Source: Zoogloea dura (lineage in GTDB: Bacteria; Pseudomonadota; Gammaproteobacteria; Burkholderiales; Rhodocyclaceae). From it: 64,000 nt of DNA. Shown in pieces: positions 9,085 through 19,357 of the stretch. The first letter of the stretch is position 1. Each line of letters begins with the position of its first letter. Both the position numbers and the translations under genes were made by a program. The stretch is taken from NCBI RefSeq assembly GCF_012927165.1, contig NZ_JABBGA010000001.1, forward strand, positions 124,001 through 188,000, in the 5' to 3' direction. Under the pieces are notes generated by a model. It had not been told where the DNA came from and made no database searches. It was given only the letters and a program-made list of their open reading frames with translations.

Positions 9085-9098
9085 TTGATTTCCATCAA
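9085..9098. promoter_or_regulatory. FNR/ANR box upstream of the multiheme cytochrome operon
   Basis: TTGATTTCCATCAA is a perfect TTGAT-N4-ATCAA CRP/FNR-family site. It lies about 85 bases before the first cytochrome gene, a distance compatible with class II activation from a start around 9130-9145. It implies induction of the operon under low oxygen. Two more palindromes lie just upstream: ATCAGC-N4-GCTGAT at 9011-9026 and CCGGGTACCCGG at 9046-9057. Their role is unknown. Confidence 0.8.
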
Positions 9099-9183
9099 GT
9101 CATGGTCAATTAGCTGCATCGTTTCATCCTGTAAAAATGAGTTAAGAAGATAATTTCCAGCATTCGAAAACTGAGGAAGTCAC

Positions 9184-10152
9184 GTGATCGGTCATATCAG
9201 GAAAACCCTGTGGCGCCTCCTCGCGCTACTGGCCGTGCTGGCGGCGGTTCCGGCGCTGGCTGACGATCCGCCCAGCCCCGCTGAGCTGGCAAAGATACGG
9301 ACGGGCAATGCAGCCTGTCTGGCCTGTCACTCCGAGGCGGGGCTCAAGAAGCCGCCCAAGGATGGGATGGACCTCAAGGCCCTGCGCAAGTACCTGGTGC
9401 ATGCGGATACCTACGCGGCATCCGATCACGGCCAGATGGCCTGCACCAAGTGCCATGGCGACGGTTACGACGACCACCCCCATGCCGCCAAAGCCCGCGA
9501 GGAGCTGTCCGAATGCCAGGACTGCCACGCTCGCAAGGCGATGCGCATCGAACGCCAGTTCGACAAGTCGGTACACGCAGAGAACCTGAGCGACAGCTTT
9601 ACCTGCGCCACCTGCCACGACGCCCACACCATGGCCCTGGCGAGCAAGCTCCGCGATCCGCACAAGATCGTCGCCCAGGACAACAAGATCTGCCTCGACT
9701 GCCACGATTCCGACCTGGCCTTCGCCCGCATCGCCCCCGAGAAGAAGAAGCGTCCGCCCATCGACGACATCCATGACTGGCTGCCCAACACCCGCCTGCA
9801 CTGGAAGGCCGTGCGCTGCATCGAGTGCCACACCCCCGCGGAAGACAAGCTGTCCCTGTCCCATGAGATCCAGAACAAGGACAAGGCGGAGAAGAAGTGC
9901 GCCACCTGCCATAGCGCCAACACCTCGCTGAACGCCCGGCTGTATCGCCACCTGGCCACCGAAGAGCAGCACAAGTACGGTTTCATCAACAGCGTGATCC
10001 TGGGCACTTCTTATGTGGTCGGTGCCACCCGCAACCCCACCCTGGACTTCGGCCTGATCATCCTGTTTGCCGCCACCGTTGTCGGCGTGCTCGGGCATGG
10101 CCTGGTCCGGATCATCACCACGCGTCTGCGCAGGAGCAAGAAAAATGACTAA
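9184..10152 (+). CDS. Heptaheme c-type cytochrome with C-terminal membrane anchor (CbcA-like)
   Basis: The 322-residue product has a signal peptide (about 1-26) and seven CxxCH heme motifs starting at Cys45, 87, 111, 141, 170, 212 and 239. One C-terminal transmembrane helix (about 288-308) is followed by a basic tail. The start is GTG, supported by GAGGAA just upstream. The next gene, a membrane cytochrome b, overlaps it by 8 bases, so the two almost certainly form a complex. A heptaheme cytochrome plus a di-heme b-type subunit is the composition known for Geobacter CbcBA-type quinol oxidoreductases. The inferred role is to take electrons from (or give them to) the quinone pool and pass them to periplasmic cytochromes. 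NapC/CymA-type tetraheme proteins are excluded by heme count and anchor position. Confidence 0.85.
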   Translation: MIGHIRKTLWRLLALLAVLAAVPALADDPPSPAELAKIRTGNAACLACHSEAGLKKPPKDGMDLKALRKYLVHADTYAASDHGQMACTKCHGDGYDDHPHAAKAREELSECQDCHARKAMRIERQFDKSVHAENLSDSFTCATCHDAHTMALASKLRDPHKIVAQDNKICLDCHDSDLAFARIAPEKKKRPPIDDIHDWLPNTRLHWKAVRCIECHTPAEDKLSLSHEIQNKDKAEKKCATCHSANTSLNARLYRHLATEEQHKYGFINSVILGTSYVVGATRNPTLDFGLIILFAATVVGVLGHGLVRIITTRLRRSKKND

Positions 10153-10759
10153 GCGCGTCTTCATGCTGCCCCTGTGGATCCGCCTGTGGCACTGGAGCAA
10201 TGCCCTCGCTATCACCGTGCTGGCGGTCACCGGGATCAGCCTGCATTTCTCCGACCCGGCCCTGCCGCTGGTGGAGTTTTCCCTGGCGGCCCGCATCCAC
10301 AACGTGACGGGGGTGATCCTGGTCGGGCTCTACGCCGTCTTCGTGATCGGCAACATCGTCACCGGCAACTGGTGGCAGTACGTGCCCAAGCCGCCCGGCA
10401 TCATCCAGCGCTGCTTGCGGCAGATGCAGTACTACGGCTCCGGCATCTTCAAGGGCGAGCCCGAACCCTTCCCGCCTACACCCGAGACCAACTTCAATGC
10501 CCTTCAGGCGGTGACCTACTGGTCGATCATGTACCTGGTGCTGCCGGCGGTGATCGTCAGCGGCCTGATCTTCCTGTACCCGCAGTTCTCCCCGGACACC
10601 CTTTTCGGCCTCGACGGCTTGCTGCCGATTGCCCTGGTCCACTACCTGGGGGCGGCGGTGATCATCCTGTTCGCGGTCAGCCACATCTACCTGGGGACCA
10701 TGGGCCCCAAGGTGTCCAGCCTGTTCAAGATGATGTTCACCGGCTGGTACGAGCACTGA
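10145..10759 (+). CDS. Membrane cytochrome b subunit (cytochrome b561/FdnI-like, CbcB-like)
   Basis: The 204-residue protein has four predicted membrane helices. Histidines sit in the positions of a di-heme b-type subunit: LWHWSNA near the N-terminus, RIHNVTG in the second helix, and LVHYLGA and VSHIYLG in the last helix. It belongs to the family of Ni/Fe-hydrogenase and formate dehydrogenase b subunits. It overlaps the heptaheme cytochrome gene, so it is probably the quinone-reactive part of that complex. The ATG at 10145 is the family-like start; the frame is open further upstream only inside the preceding gene. Confidence 0.87.
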   Translation: MTKRVFMLPLWIRLWHWSNALAITVLAVTGISLHFSDPALPLVEFSLAARIHNVTGVILVGLYAVFVIGNIVTGNWWQYVPKPPGIIQRCLRQMQYYGSGIFKGEPEPFPPTPETNFNALQAVTYWSIMYLVLPAVIVSGLIFLYPQFSPDTLFGLDGLLPIALVHYLGAAVIILFAVSHIYLGTMGPKVSSLFKMMFTGWYEH

Positions 10760-10807
10760 ATTCTCAAGCGCATAGCCACACACGACAGACCCCTCAAGGA
10801 GAGACCC

Positions 10808-11158
10808 ATGAAAGTGAAACCGAGCATCGCCCTGATCGGCGGCCTTTGGGCCTGCTGCCTGTTCGCCTCGTCCTCAACCTTTGCCATGGATGCTGATGAG
10901 GCCCAGGCGCTGGCCAAGAAGGAGGGCTGCCTGAAGTGCCACGCGGTGGACAAGAAGAAGGAAGCCAAATCCCTCAGCGAGATCGGCAAGTCCCTCAAGG
11001 GCAAGCCGGACGCCAACGCCAAGCTCATCCACCATTTCACCTCGGGCGAAAAGGTCAAGTTCGAGGACGGCAAGGAAGAGGAGCACAAAGTCATGAAGAC
11101 GAAGGACAAGGCGGCCATGCAGAACCTGGCCGAGTGGATCCTTTCCCTCGCCAAGTAA
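10808..11158 (+). CDS. Periplasmic monoheme cytochrome c (class I)
   Basis: The 116-residue precursor has a signal peptide (cleavage near residue 26), one heme motif CLKCH (41-45) and a distal Met96 (HKVMKTKD) as the likely sixth ligand. The mature part is very rich in lysine and glutamate. An AGGAGAG ribosome-binding site precedes the ATG. It lies between the cytochrome b gene and the decaheme gene. This position matches the small shuttle cytochrome (MtoD-like) that links inner- and outer-membrane modules in iron-oxidiser or reducer clusters. That role is inferred from context. Confidence 0.88.
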   Translation: MKVKPSIALIGGLWACCLFASSSTFAMDADEAQALAKKEGCLKCHAVDKKKEAKSLSEIGKSLKGKPDANAKLIHHFTSGEKVKFEDGKEEEHKVMKTKDKAAMQNLAEWILSLAK

Positions 11159-11225
11159 GCTGCAGATGCAGAGCGGGGCTTGCGACCCGCTTCAAGAAAC
11201 CGATAGCAGGACCAGGGAGAAAGAC

Positions 11226-12206
11226 ATGAAATTCTTGCGACAGTTGTTCGCCTCGTGCCTCGTGCTCGGGGCCCTGGCCGGCGCTTCAGTGGCCCCGGCC
11301 GCCGACGCTCCAGCCGGTGCCAAACCGGCGGCCAAGGATCTCGTCCTCAAGGGCGACGCCAAGTGCACCAGTTGCCACGATGAATCGGACGAACCCAAGC
11401 TCCTGCATATCGGCAAGACCAAGCATGGCACCGTCGCCGATGGCCGCACGCCCAGCTGTACCAGCTGCCACGGTGAGAGCGACCTGCACACCAACAATCC
11501 ACAAAAGCTCAAGGACCGCCCCGCAACGGACCGCAACTTCAGCAAGAGCTCGAAGCTGACCGCCGAGGAAAAGAGCGCTGCCTGTACCACCTGTCACCAG
11601 GGGGGCAAGCACATGAACTGGAACACCAGCGCCCACGCCAACCGGGATGTCGGTTGTACGTCCTGCCACCAGGTGCACGTCGAGAAGGACAAGGTCCGCG
11701 ACAAGCGCGCCCAGGCTGAGGTCTGCTACACCTGCCACAAGCAGCAGCGCTCCGAACTGAACCGGCCGTCGCACCACCCGATCCCGGAAGGCAAGATGAG
11801 CTGCTCGGACTGCCACAATGCCCATGGCTCGGCCGGCCCGAAGATGCTGGTCAAGGACACCACCAACGCCACCTGCTACACCTGCCACGCCGAGAAGCGC
11901 GGCCCCTTCGTGCACAACCACCAGCCGGTGGTCGAGGATTGCGGCAACTGCCACAACCCCCACGGCACCACCGCTGAGGCCATGCTCAAGGCCCGTCAGC
12001 CCTTCCTGTGCCAGCAGTGCCATGCCGATGCCGCCCACCCGGGCAACGTGCCGGCCATCCGCGCCAACATGCCCAATGCCGTCAGCAGCAACATCGGCCC
12101 GGGCTATGCCCAGGCCCGGGGCTGTTCCAACTGCCATACCAACATCCACGGCAGTAACAGCCCGAGCAATGCGACGTCGAGCGGACCCTTCCGCTTCTTC
12201 CGCTGA
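11226..12206 (+). CDS. Periplasmic decaheme cytochrome c (MtrA/MtoA/PioA/DmsE family)
   Basis: The 326-residue precursor has a signal peptide (about 1-26) and ten CxxCH motifs beginning at Cys47, 78, 120, 144, 167, 193, 217, 239, 262 and 300. Number and length match MtrA/MtoA-type decaheme cytochromes, which insert into an MtrB-type porin and carry electrons across the outer membrane. The next gene encodes that porin, 15 bases downstream. The N-terminal region lacks the long extension of PioA. Direction of flow (Fe(II) or humic oxidation versus metal reduction) cannot be told from sequence. The ATG at 11226 is preceded by AGGGAGA. Confidence 0.92.
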   Translation: MKFLRQLFASCLVLGALAGASVAPAADAPAGAKPAAKDLVLKGDAKCTSCHDESDEPKLLHIGKTKHGTVADGRTPSCTSCHGESDLHTNNPQKLKDRPATDRNFSKSSKLTAEEKSAACTTCHQGGKHMNWNTSAHANRDVGCTSCHQVHVEKDKVRDKRAQAEVCYTCHKQQRSELNRPSHHPIPEGKMSCSDCHNAHGSAGPKMLVKDTTNATCYTCHAEKRGPFVHNHQPVVEDCGNCHNPHGTTAEAMLKARQPFLCQQCHADAAHPGNVPAIRANMPNAVSSNIGPGYAQARGCSNCHTNIHGSNSPSNATSSGPFRFFR

Positions 12207-12221
12207 TCGAGGAGAGGGATC

Positions 12222-14357
12222 ATGAAAACGCATTCCATTTTCCGGCCGACCCTCCTGGTGATCGCCCTGGCGGCAGCCTTTCCGATGGCCCCCGCGTGGG
12301 CCGAAGACGATGTGGCTGAACTGACCTCGCCCAACACCACCGAAGCGGCGCTCAACCTGCCCTATACCGACAAGGCCAACCCCCTGTACCGCCAGTACAA
12401 CGGTGTGACCAAGGAGGGGGTGAGCACCAATGTGGACGTGGACATCGTCCGGCGCCGGGACGCCGACTGGTTCCGCGTCAATGCACGCAACCTGGGGTTG
12501 CGCACCCAGGAGGCCGGCATCTCCTACGAACGGCAGGGCGACTGGTCGATCAGCCTGGACTATGACCAGATCCCACGCTTCAGCCCCTACGAGGTGAGCA
12601 CCGCGGTGAGCGGGGTGGGCTCCACCCGAATCGTGCAGCCGAACATCGCCAATACCGCGGCGGCGGCCAACAACCCCAACCTGTACGACGTGACCCTCAA
12701 GACCGAGAGGGAGATCACCACCCTGGCAGCCAGCAAGTTCCTGCTGCCCGGCCTCAAGCTGGGCTTCTCGGTGAAGAACGAGGACAAGGTGGGAAGCCGC
12801 ATGAGCGGCGTGCGCGGCGTGACTGGAACGGGGGCCAATCCGGCCAACATCTACAGCGCCTTCCTGTTTGCGCCGGAGCCGATCAACCAGAACCACAAGC
12901 AGATGGAAGCCACGGTGGAATACACCACCGAGAAGTACCAGATCGCCGCGGGCTTCTACGGCAGCTTCCTGGGTACCAAGCAGAACGCCCTGAATGTGAT
13001 CCCGGGTACCAACACGGCACTGGTGGCGGCCAACCTGTCGCCCATCGCCCTGGCGCCGGACAACTCGGTGCAGCAGTTCTATGCATCGGGTGCCTACAAC
13101 TTCTCGAAGGACACCCGGGCCAATCTCAAGGTGGCGTGGTCGGAAGGGCGCCAGGACGACAACTTCCTGACCGGCCAGCCGACCCTCGCCGGCATCGGCG
13201 GCAGCCTCAATGCCAAGGTGCAGACCACCGAGGTCTATTCGTCCCTCACCTCGCGCCTGAGCAAGGACCTCAAAGTGCTGGCCTCCTGGCGCTACGAGGA
13301 CCGCCAGGACAAGACCCCGATCCGCATCTTCGGCACCACCACCAGCGCCGGGGTGACCACCAACTACCTGAACAACCCCGAGTCCCATACCGCCAACTGG
13401 GGCAAGCTCGAGGCCAACTACCGCCTGGGTGCCGGCTTCAACCTGACCGGCGGTTTCGACTACAGCAACAAGAGCAGCAAGGAATGGGAGCGCCACGATG
13501 TGTCCGAGCTCACCAGCCGTCTGGCGGTGTCCAGGACCATGGGCGACAGCGTGAATGGCACTCTGAGCTTTGCCCACTCCGAGCGCAAGGGCTCCGAGTG
13601 GAACAACGGCACCACGCCGCCCATCCTGCCGGTCTACCTGGCCGACCGGAACCGCGACCGCGTCCGCGGCATGCTCGATGTCGCCGCAAGCGAAGCCCTC
13701 AATGTCCAGTTCGCCTTCGAAGCCTTCGTCGACGACTACAACAAGAGCACCTATGGCCTGGACAAGGGGCAGGGGCAGATCTTCTCGGTGGACGGCAGCT
13801 ACGCGCTCAGCGATGTCTGGAAGTTAAATGCCTGGTACACCAAGCAGACCGGAGAGACCCGCCAGTATGCCCAGGGCGCGGTGTGCACCACCGGCAATGG
13901 CAGCAACTGCACCGTCAATACCTTCCGCACCGGCACGCTGGTGCAGTGGGATGCCAACCTCAAGCAGGACTCCGACCAGTTCGGCATCGGCCTCAACGGG
14001 CGGGTTGCCAAGGTGGATCTGGGTGCCCAGCTGCTGATCTTCCAGGACAAGAACAAGCAGGAACTCAGCAACATGCCGGCCACTACCTGCACCAATGCCA
14101 GCTGCTCGACCACCGGCGCGGTGGCGGCCGGCATGGGCGTGCTGCCGGACACCAAGTACACCCAGAACACCGTCAAGCTGTTCGGCATGTACCCGGTGAG
14201 CAAGGCCACCCGGGTGCGCCTCGACTACATCTACGACCTGCGCAAGATGGACGACTACACCTGGAGCAACTGGGTGTATGCGGACGGCACCCGGGTCTAC
14301 GTGAAGCCTGAGCAGACAACCCAGGTGATCGGCCTGTCGCTGCTGCATTCGTTCTGA
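12222..14357 (+). CDS. MtrB/PioB-family outer-membrane porin
   Basis: The 711-residue protein has a signal peptide (about 1-27, AWA-E) and a series of alternating amphipathic strands ending in a C-terminal phenylalanine (LSLLHSF), as for outer-membrane barrels. Its length, its position after the decaheme gene and the N-terminal segment NPLYRQYNGVTKEG fit the MtrB/PioB family, whose barrel sheathes the decaheme protein. No CxxC motif is present near the mature N-terminus, unlike Shewanella MtrB. No outer-surface decaheme cytochrome (MtrC/OmcA type) follows; the operon ends at a strong terminator. GGAGAGG precedes the ATG. Confidence 0.9.
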   Translation: MKTHSIFRPTLLVIALAAAFPMAPAWAEDDVAELTSPNTTEAALNLPYTDKANPLYRQYNGVTKEGVSTNVDVDIVRRRDADWFRVNARNLGLRTQEAGISYERQGDWSISLDYDQIPRFSPYEVSTAVSGVGSTRIVQPNIANTAAAANNPNLYDVTLKTEREITTLAASKFLLPGLKLGFSVKNEDKVGSRMSGVRGVTGTGANPANIYSAFLFAPEPINQNHKQMEATVEYTTEKYQIAAGFYGSFLGTKQNALNVIPGTNTALVAANLSPIALAPDNSVQQFYASGAYNFSKDTRANLKVAWSEGRQDDNFLTGQPTLAGIGGSLNAKVQTTEVYSSLTSRLSKDLKVLASWRYEDRQDKTPIRIFGTTTSAGVTTNYLNNPESHTANWGKLEANYRLGAGFNLTGGFDYSNKSSKEWERHDVSELTSRLAVSRTMGDSVNGTLSFAHSERKGSEWNNGTTPPILPVYLADRNRDRVRGMLDVAASEALNVQFAFEAFVDDYNKSTYGLDKGQGQIFSVDGSYALSDVWKLNAWYTKQTGETRQYAQGAVCTTGNGSNCTVNTFRTGTLVQWDANLKQDSDQFGIGLNGRVAKVDLGAQLLIFQDKNKQELSNMPATTCTNASCSTTGAVAAGMGVLPDTKYTQNTVKLFGMYPVSKATRVRLDYIYDLRKMDDYTWSNWVYADGTRVYVKPEQTTQVIGLSLLHSF

Positions 14358-14416
14358 GGGCTACGGGCCGGGCGTCTTCTGTCGCCCGGTCTCGTGCACG
14401 CCCCCCGCCAAATAAA

Positions 14417-14442
14417 AAAGCCCCGGCCTGAACCGGGGCTTT
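14417..14442. terminator. Bidirectional Rho-independent terminator
   Basis: A perfect 10-bp stem AAAGCCCCGG / CCGGGGCTTT with a 6-base loop lies between the convergent porin gene and ettA. An A-run on the left and Ts on the right let it serve both strands. Confidence 0.9.
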
Positions 14443-14490
14443 CTGCTGGCCTCAAACCGGTCGAAACCGGCCTGAGAGCGCTTCAGGCGC

Positions 14491-16155
<1,665 letters not shown>

Positions 16156-16244
16156 GGGAGATATCCGGTAACGCGAAAAAACAAAGGCGAGACTTTACCC
16201 GAGTTGCCCTGACCTTGCGGGGAGTTTGTCGAGTCCGGCAGTGC

Positions 16245-16967
16245 TCAGCCGCAGGCGCTCAGCACGTCTTCCTGCTCATCGCTGGACAGGAAGTAGGTGT
16301 AGAGGGAGCGGGCCTCGCAGGAAGGGGTGACTTCCAGCAGGGCAATCTGCCGGTCCACATGGCTGAGGTCCAGGTGTAGCAGCACGGCGGGGGCGTTGCC
16401 CACCCGCGGGCATGGCTTCTCTTCGCCCAGCTGCACGAAGCCCAGCATGCGCCGGTAGAAGCCGACGTGGCGCGGGTGTACCTCGATCACCAGGTCGGTC
16501 GCGCCGCGGATCAGGCGTCCATGGATGTAGATGAGGTTGAACAGGCTGCCCAGCACTTCCAGGGTGTTGTGGGGGGTATCGAGGGCCAGCCGGGTGATCT
16601 CGCACAGACGCACTCCGGGGCCGCGGAGAAGGGCCAGTTCATGGCTGTAGAGCTGGTCGGCGTGCAACCCTCCCGGGCCGTCGAGGCCGAGGGTGGCGGT
16701 ACCGAAGACTTCTTCCCCGCAGGACGCCGCCAGGGTAATGCTGTTGGCCGGGCTGCAGGATTCCGGATGGGCGGGCAGGCCACGCCAGGCGTAGCGCCTT
16801 TCGATCAGCTGGCGCACTCCGCGCTCGTGCTGTTTCGGGTCGGCGCAATGGACTTCGTAAGCGCGCGAAAACGTGCGTGGCTTGCCGGTCTGGAGTGACG
16901 ACCCGCGATGATGCGTCTGCCGGGCAGGCTGCAGGACGATCTGGGAATCCGCTGAAAGAATAGTCAC
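16245..16967 (-). CDS. FeeM-like N-acyl amino acid synthase / GNAT-fold protein
   Basis: The 240-residue protein has no signal peptide. Its central region (about 60-190) shows the order seen in the FeeM catalytic core/acyl-homoserine-lactone-synthase-like GNAT proteins: RRYAWRG, GTATLGLDGPGGLHADQLY, CEITRLALD and EVHPRHVGFYRRMLGF. FeeM-type enzymes join acyl-ACP to an amino acid; related proteins occur with exosortase systems. No acyl carrier protein, ligase or exosortase gene is nearby, so the substrate is unknown. A 120-base AT-rich stretch upstream could hold its promoter. Family assignment is moderate, function tentative. Confidence 0.65.
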   Translation of the reverse strand: MTILSADSQIVLQPARQTHHRGSSLQTGKPRTFSRAYEVHCADPKQHERGVRQLIERRYAWRGLPAHPESCSPANSITLAASCGEEVFGTATLGLDGPGGLHADQLYSHELALLRGPGVRLCEITRLALDTPHNTLEVLGSLFNLIYIHGRLIRGATDLVIEVHPRHVGFYRRMLGFVQLGEEKPCPRVGNAPAVLLHLDLSHVDRQIALLEVTPSCEARSLYTYFLSSDEQEDVLSACG

Positions 16968-17090
16968 AAAAACGTAAAAATCGAAAATATCAGGTCAGCG
17001 GACTTTTTACAGACGGGGCTCCGCCTTGTCACGACCCGCCCTGTAACAAAACGTCTCCCATGTGTCAAAAGGTCAAGCCGGGCAAGGCCT

Positions 17091-18827
17091 TCAGGCCGTG
17101 AACTGGAGCCGTGCGAGACGGGCGTACAGGCCGTCGCTGGCGATCAGCTCGGCGTGGGTTCCCTGCTGCACGACGTGTCCGGCTTCCATCACGATGATGC
17201 GATCGGCCTTTTGTACCGTGGCCAGACGATGGGCGATGGCCAGGGTGGTGCGCTGGCGCATCAATCCGTCGAGGGCTTGCTGGACCATGCGCTCACTTTC
17301 TGCATCCAGGGCGGAGGTGGCTTCGTCGAGGAGCAGGATCGGGCGGTCGGCCAGGATGGCGCGGGCGATCGCAATGCGCTGGCGCTGGCCGCCCGACAGG
17401 CGAACACCGCGCTCGCCCAGGTCGGTGTCGTAGCCCTCCGGCAGGCCGGTGATGAACTCATCGGCAAAGGCCGCGGCGCAGGCGGCCTTCACCTCGTCCA
17501 GGCTGGCCTCCGGGCGGGCGTAGCGCACGTTGTCGGTGACGCTGGCGGCAAAGATCACCGCCTCCTGGGAGACCAGGGCGATGCGGCTGCGCAGCGCGGC
17601 CGGATCCGCATCGGCAAGGGGCACGCCGTCAATCCGCACTTTGCCGAGTTCCGGGTCATAGAAACGCAGCAGGAGCTGGAACACCGTGCTCTTGCCAGAG
17701 CCCGAAGGGCCGACCAGCGCGACGGTCTCGCCAGCCCCGACCTTCAGGCTGAAGCCGTCCAGGGCGGGGGTGTCCGGGCGCGTCGGGTAGCTGAAGCGCA
17801 CCGTCTCCAGTTCGATCTCGCCGCGCGCCGGCAGCGGGAAGGCGCGGGGTGCAGCGGGGGCCTGGATGGCCGGCTGGGTGGAGAGGATCTCGGTCAGCCT
17901 CTCGGTGGCGCCTGCCGCCCGCTGCAGTTCGCCCCACACTTCCGACAGGGCGCCCACACTGCCGGCGACGATGGCCGCGTAGAAGACGAAGGCCGACAGC
18001 TCGCCCGCACTGAGGCGGCCGGCCAGCACGTCGTGGCCGCCAATCCACAAAATGAAGGCAATCGCACCGAACACCAGCACCATCACTGCCGCCACCAGGC
18101 GCGCCCGGTTGGCGACCCGCTCGCGTGCCGTGGCGAAGCTGTTCTCCACCAGCTGACCGAAATCCCGGCGGTCGGCGGCTTCGTGGCCGTAGGCCTGCAC
18201 GATGCGGATCTCGTGGATGGTCTCGTCGATACGGTTACCCAGTTCGGCGACCCGGTCCTGGCTCTCCCGCGCCAGTTTGCGCACCCGCCGGCCGAACAGC
18301 ACGATGGGGGTCACCACCAACGGCACCCCGGCGAGGGTGAGCAAGGTCAGCTTGAGGCTGGTGGTGAACAGCATGACCAGGCCCCCGATCAGCAGCAGGG
18401 CGTTGCGCAGCGCGATCGACAGGCTCGAGCCCACCACGTTCTCGATCTGGGTGGTGTCGGAGGTGAGGCGGGAGATGACCTCTCCGGTGCGCCCGGCTTC
18501 GAACCAGGAAGGCGGCAGGCTCAGCAGATGGTCGAACACCTTGCGGCGCAGGTCGGCGGTGATCCGCTCGCCCAGCCAGGACACGTTGTAGAAACGCAGG
18601 TAGGTGGCGGCCGCCAGCAGGGCGATGACCCCGAACATGGCGGCCAGGCTGCGGTCGAGCCAGTCCGGGTTGCCTGCCGAGAAGCCCTGGTCGATGACCA
18701 TGCGCAACCCCTGGCCCACCGCCAGCATGGCGCCCGCGGCGGTGACCAGGGCCAGTGCGGCGATGAGCACGCGGCGGCGATAGGGGGCAAGGAGGAAGAG
18801 CAGGGCGCGGGCGGGATGGCTGGGCAT
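17091..18827 (-). CDS. ABC exporter, fused permease/ATPase (MsbA/ABCB-type)
   Basis: The 578-residue half-transporter has six membrane helices (about 20-300) and a C-terminal nucleotide-binding domain with [24 protein letters not shown] and [15 protein letters not shown]. It is closest in style to bacterial ABCB-type exporters that move lipids or drugs as homodimers. I prefer the ATG at 18827, where the family-like N-terminus ([21 protein letters not shown]) begins; an in-frame ATG at 18872 is also possible. Neither has a clear ribosome-binding site. It is divergent from the MAPEG gene. The substrate is not known. Confidence 0.88.
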   Translation of the reverse strand: MPSHPARALLFLLAPYRRRVLIAALALVTAAGAMLAVGQGLRMVIDQGFSAGNPDWLDRSLAAMFGVIALLAAATYLRFYNVSWLGERITADLRRKVFDHLLSLPPSWFEAGRTGEVISRLTSDTTQIENVVGSSLSIALRNALLLIGGLVMLFTTSLKLTLLTLAGVPLVVTPIVLFGRRVRKLARESQDRVAELGNRIDETIHEIRIVQAYGHEAADRRDFGQLVENSFATARERVANRARLVAAVMVLVFGAIAFILWIGGHDVLAGRLSAGELSAFVFYAAIVAGSVGALSEVWGELQRAAGATERLTEILSTQPAIQAPAAPRAFPLPARGEIELETVRFSYPTRPDTPALDGFSLKVGAGETVALVGPSGSGKSTVFQLLLRFYDPELGKVRIDGVPLADADPAALRSRIALVSQEAVIFAASVTDNVRYARPEASLDEVKAACAAAFADEFITGLPEGYDTDLGERGVRLSGGQRQRIAIARAILADRPILLLDEATSALDAESERMVQQALDGLMRQRTTLAIAHRLATVQKADRIIVMEAGHVVQQGTHAELIASDGLYARLARLQFTA

Positions 18828-18946
18828 GGCGGGCTGGGAAGGAATGAAGGGCGGCGCGTGACGGGAGAGCATTGTAGGTGCGATGCACAAACATGCGGCG
18901 AGGGCCGGTAAGCTATGGCATCCGAATCCAAGGAATCGTTCCTGCC

Positions 18947-19357
18947 ATGCTGCTTGCCACTTCACCCCTGACCGCCGGTGTCACCCTGCTGATCGTCCTG
19001 CTCCTTTTTGGCACCGCCGCTGCGGTGGGCAAGGGGCGTCACAAGTACGCCATCCAGGCGCCGGCGGTGAGCGGACATCCGGTCTTCGAGCGTCTCTACC
19101 GGGTGCAGATGAACACCCTCGAATGGGCGGTGATGACCTTGCCCTGCCTGTGGTTGTGCGCTGCCTATGTGCGCGACGACGTGGCCGCGGCGCTGGGCGG
19201 CCTGTGGCTGGTCGGCCGGATTGCCTATGCCGTGGGCTATGCCCGGGATCCGGCCCGGCGTGCTGCCGGCTTCACGATCGGGGCGCTGGCCTTCGGGGCC
19301 CTCGGTCTGGCGGCGGGTGGTGGCGTGCTGTGGAAGCTGACCGGAGGTGGATCATGA
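18947..19357 (+). CDS. MAPEG-family membrane protein
   Basis: The 136-residue protein has four predicted membrane helices. The MAPEG signature follows the first helix: GHPVFERLYRVQMNTLEWAV, with the conserved Arg and Asn of the glutathione-binding region. Bacterial members are membrane-bound glutathione transferase/peroxidase-like proteins. Its stop overlaps the next start by ATGA, so it is translationally coupled to the secreted hydrolase gene. The link between the two activities is not obvious. Confidence 0.82.
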   Translation: MLLATSPLTAGVTLLIVLLLFGTAAAVGKGRHKYAIQAPAVSGHPVFERLYRVQMNTLEWAVMTLPCLWLCAAYVRDDVAAALGGLWLVGRIAYAVGYARDPARRAAGFTIGALAFGALGLAAGGGVLWKLTGGGS

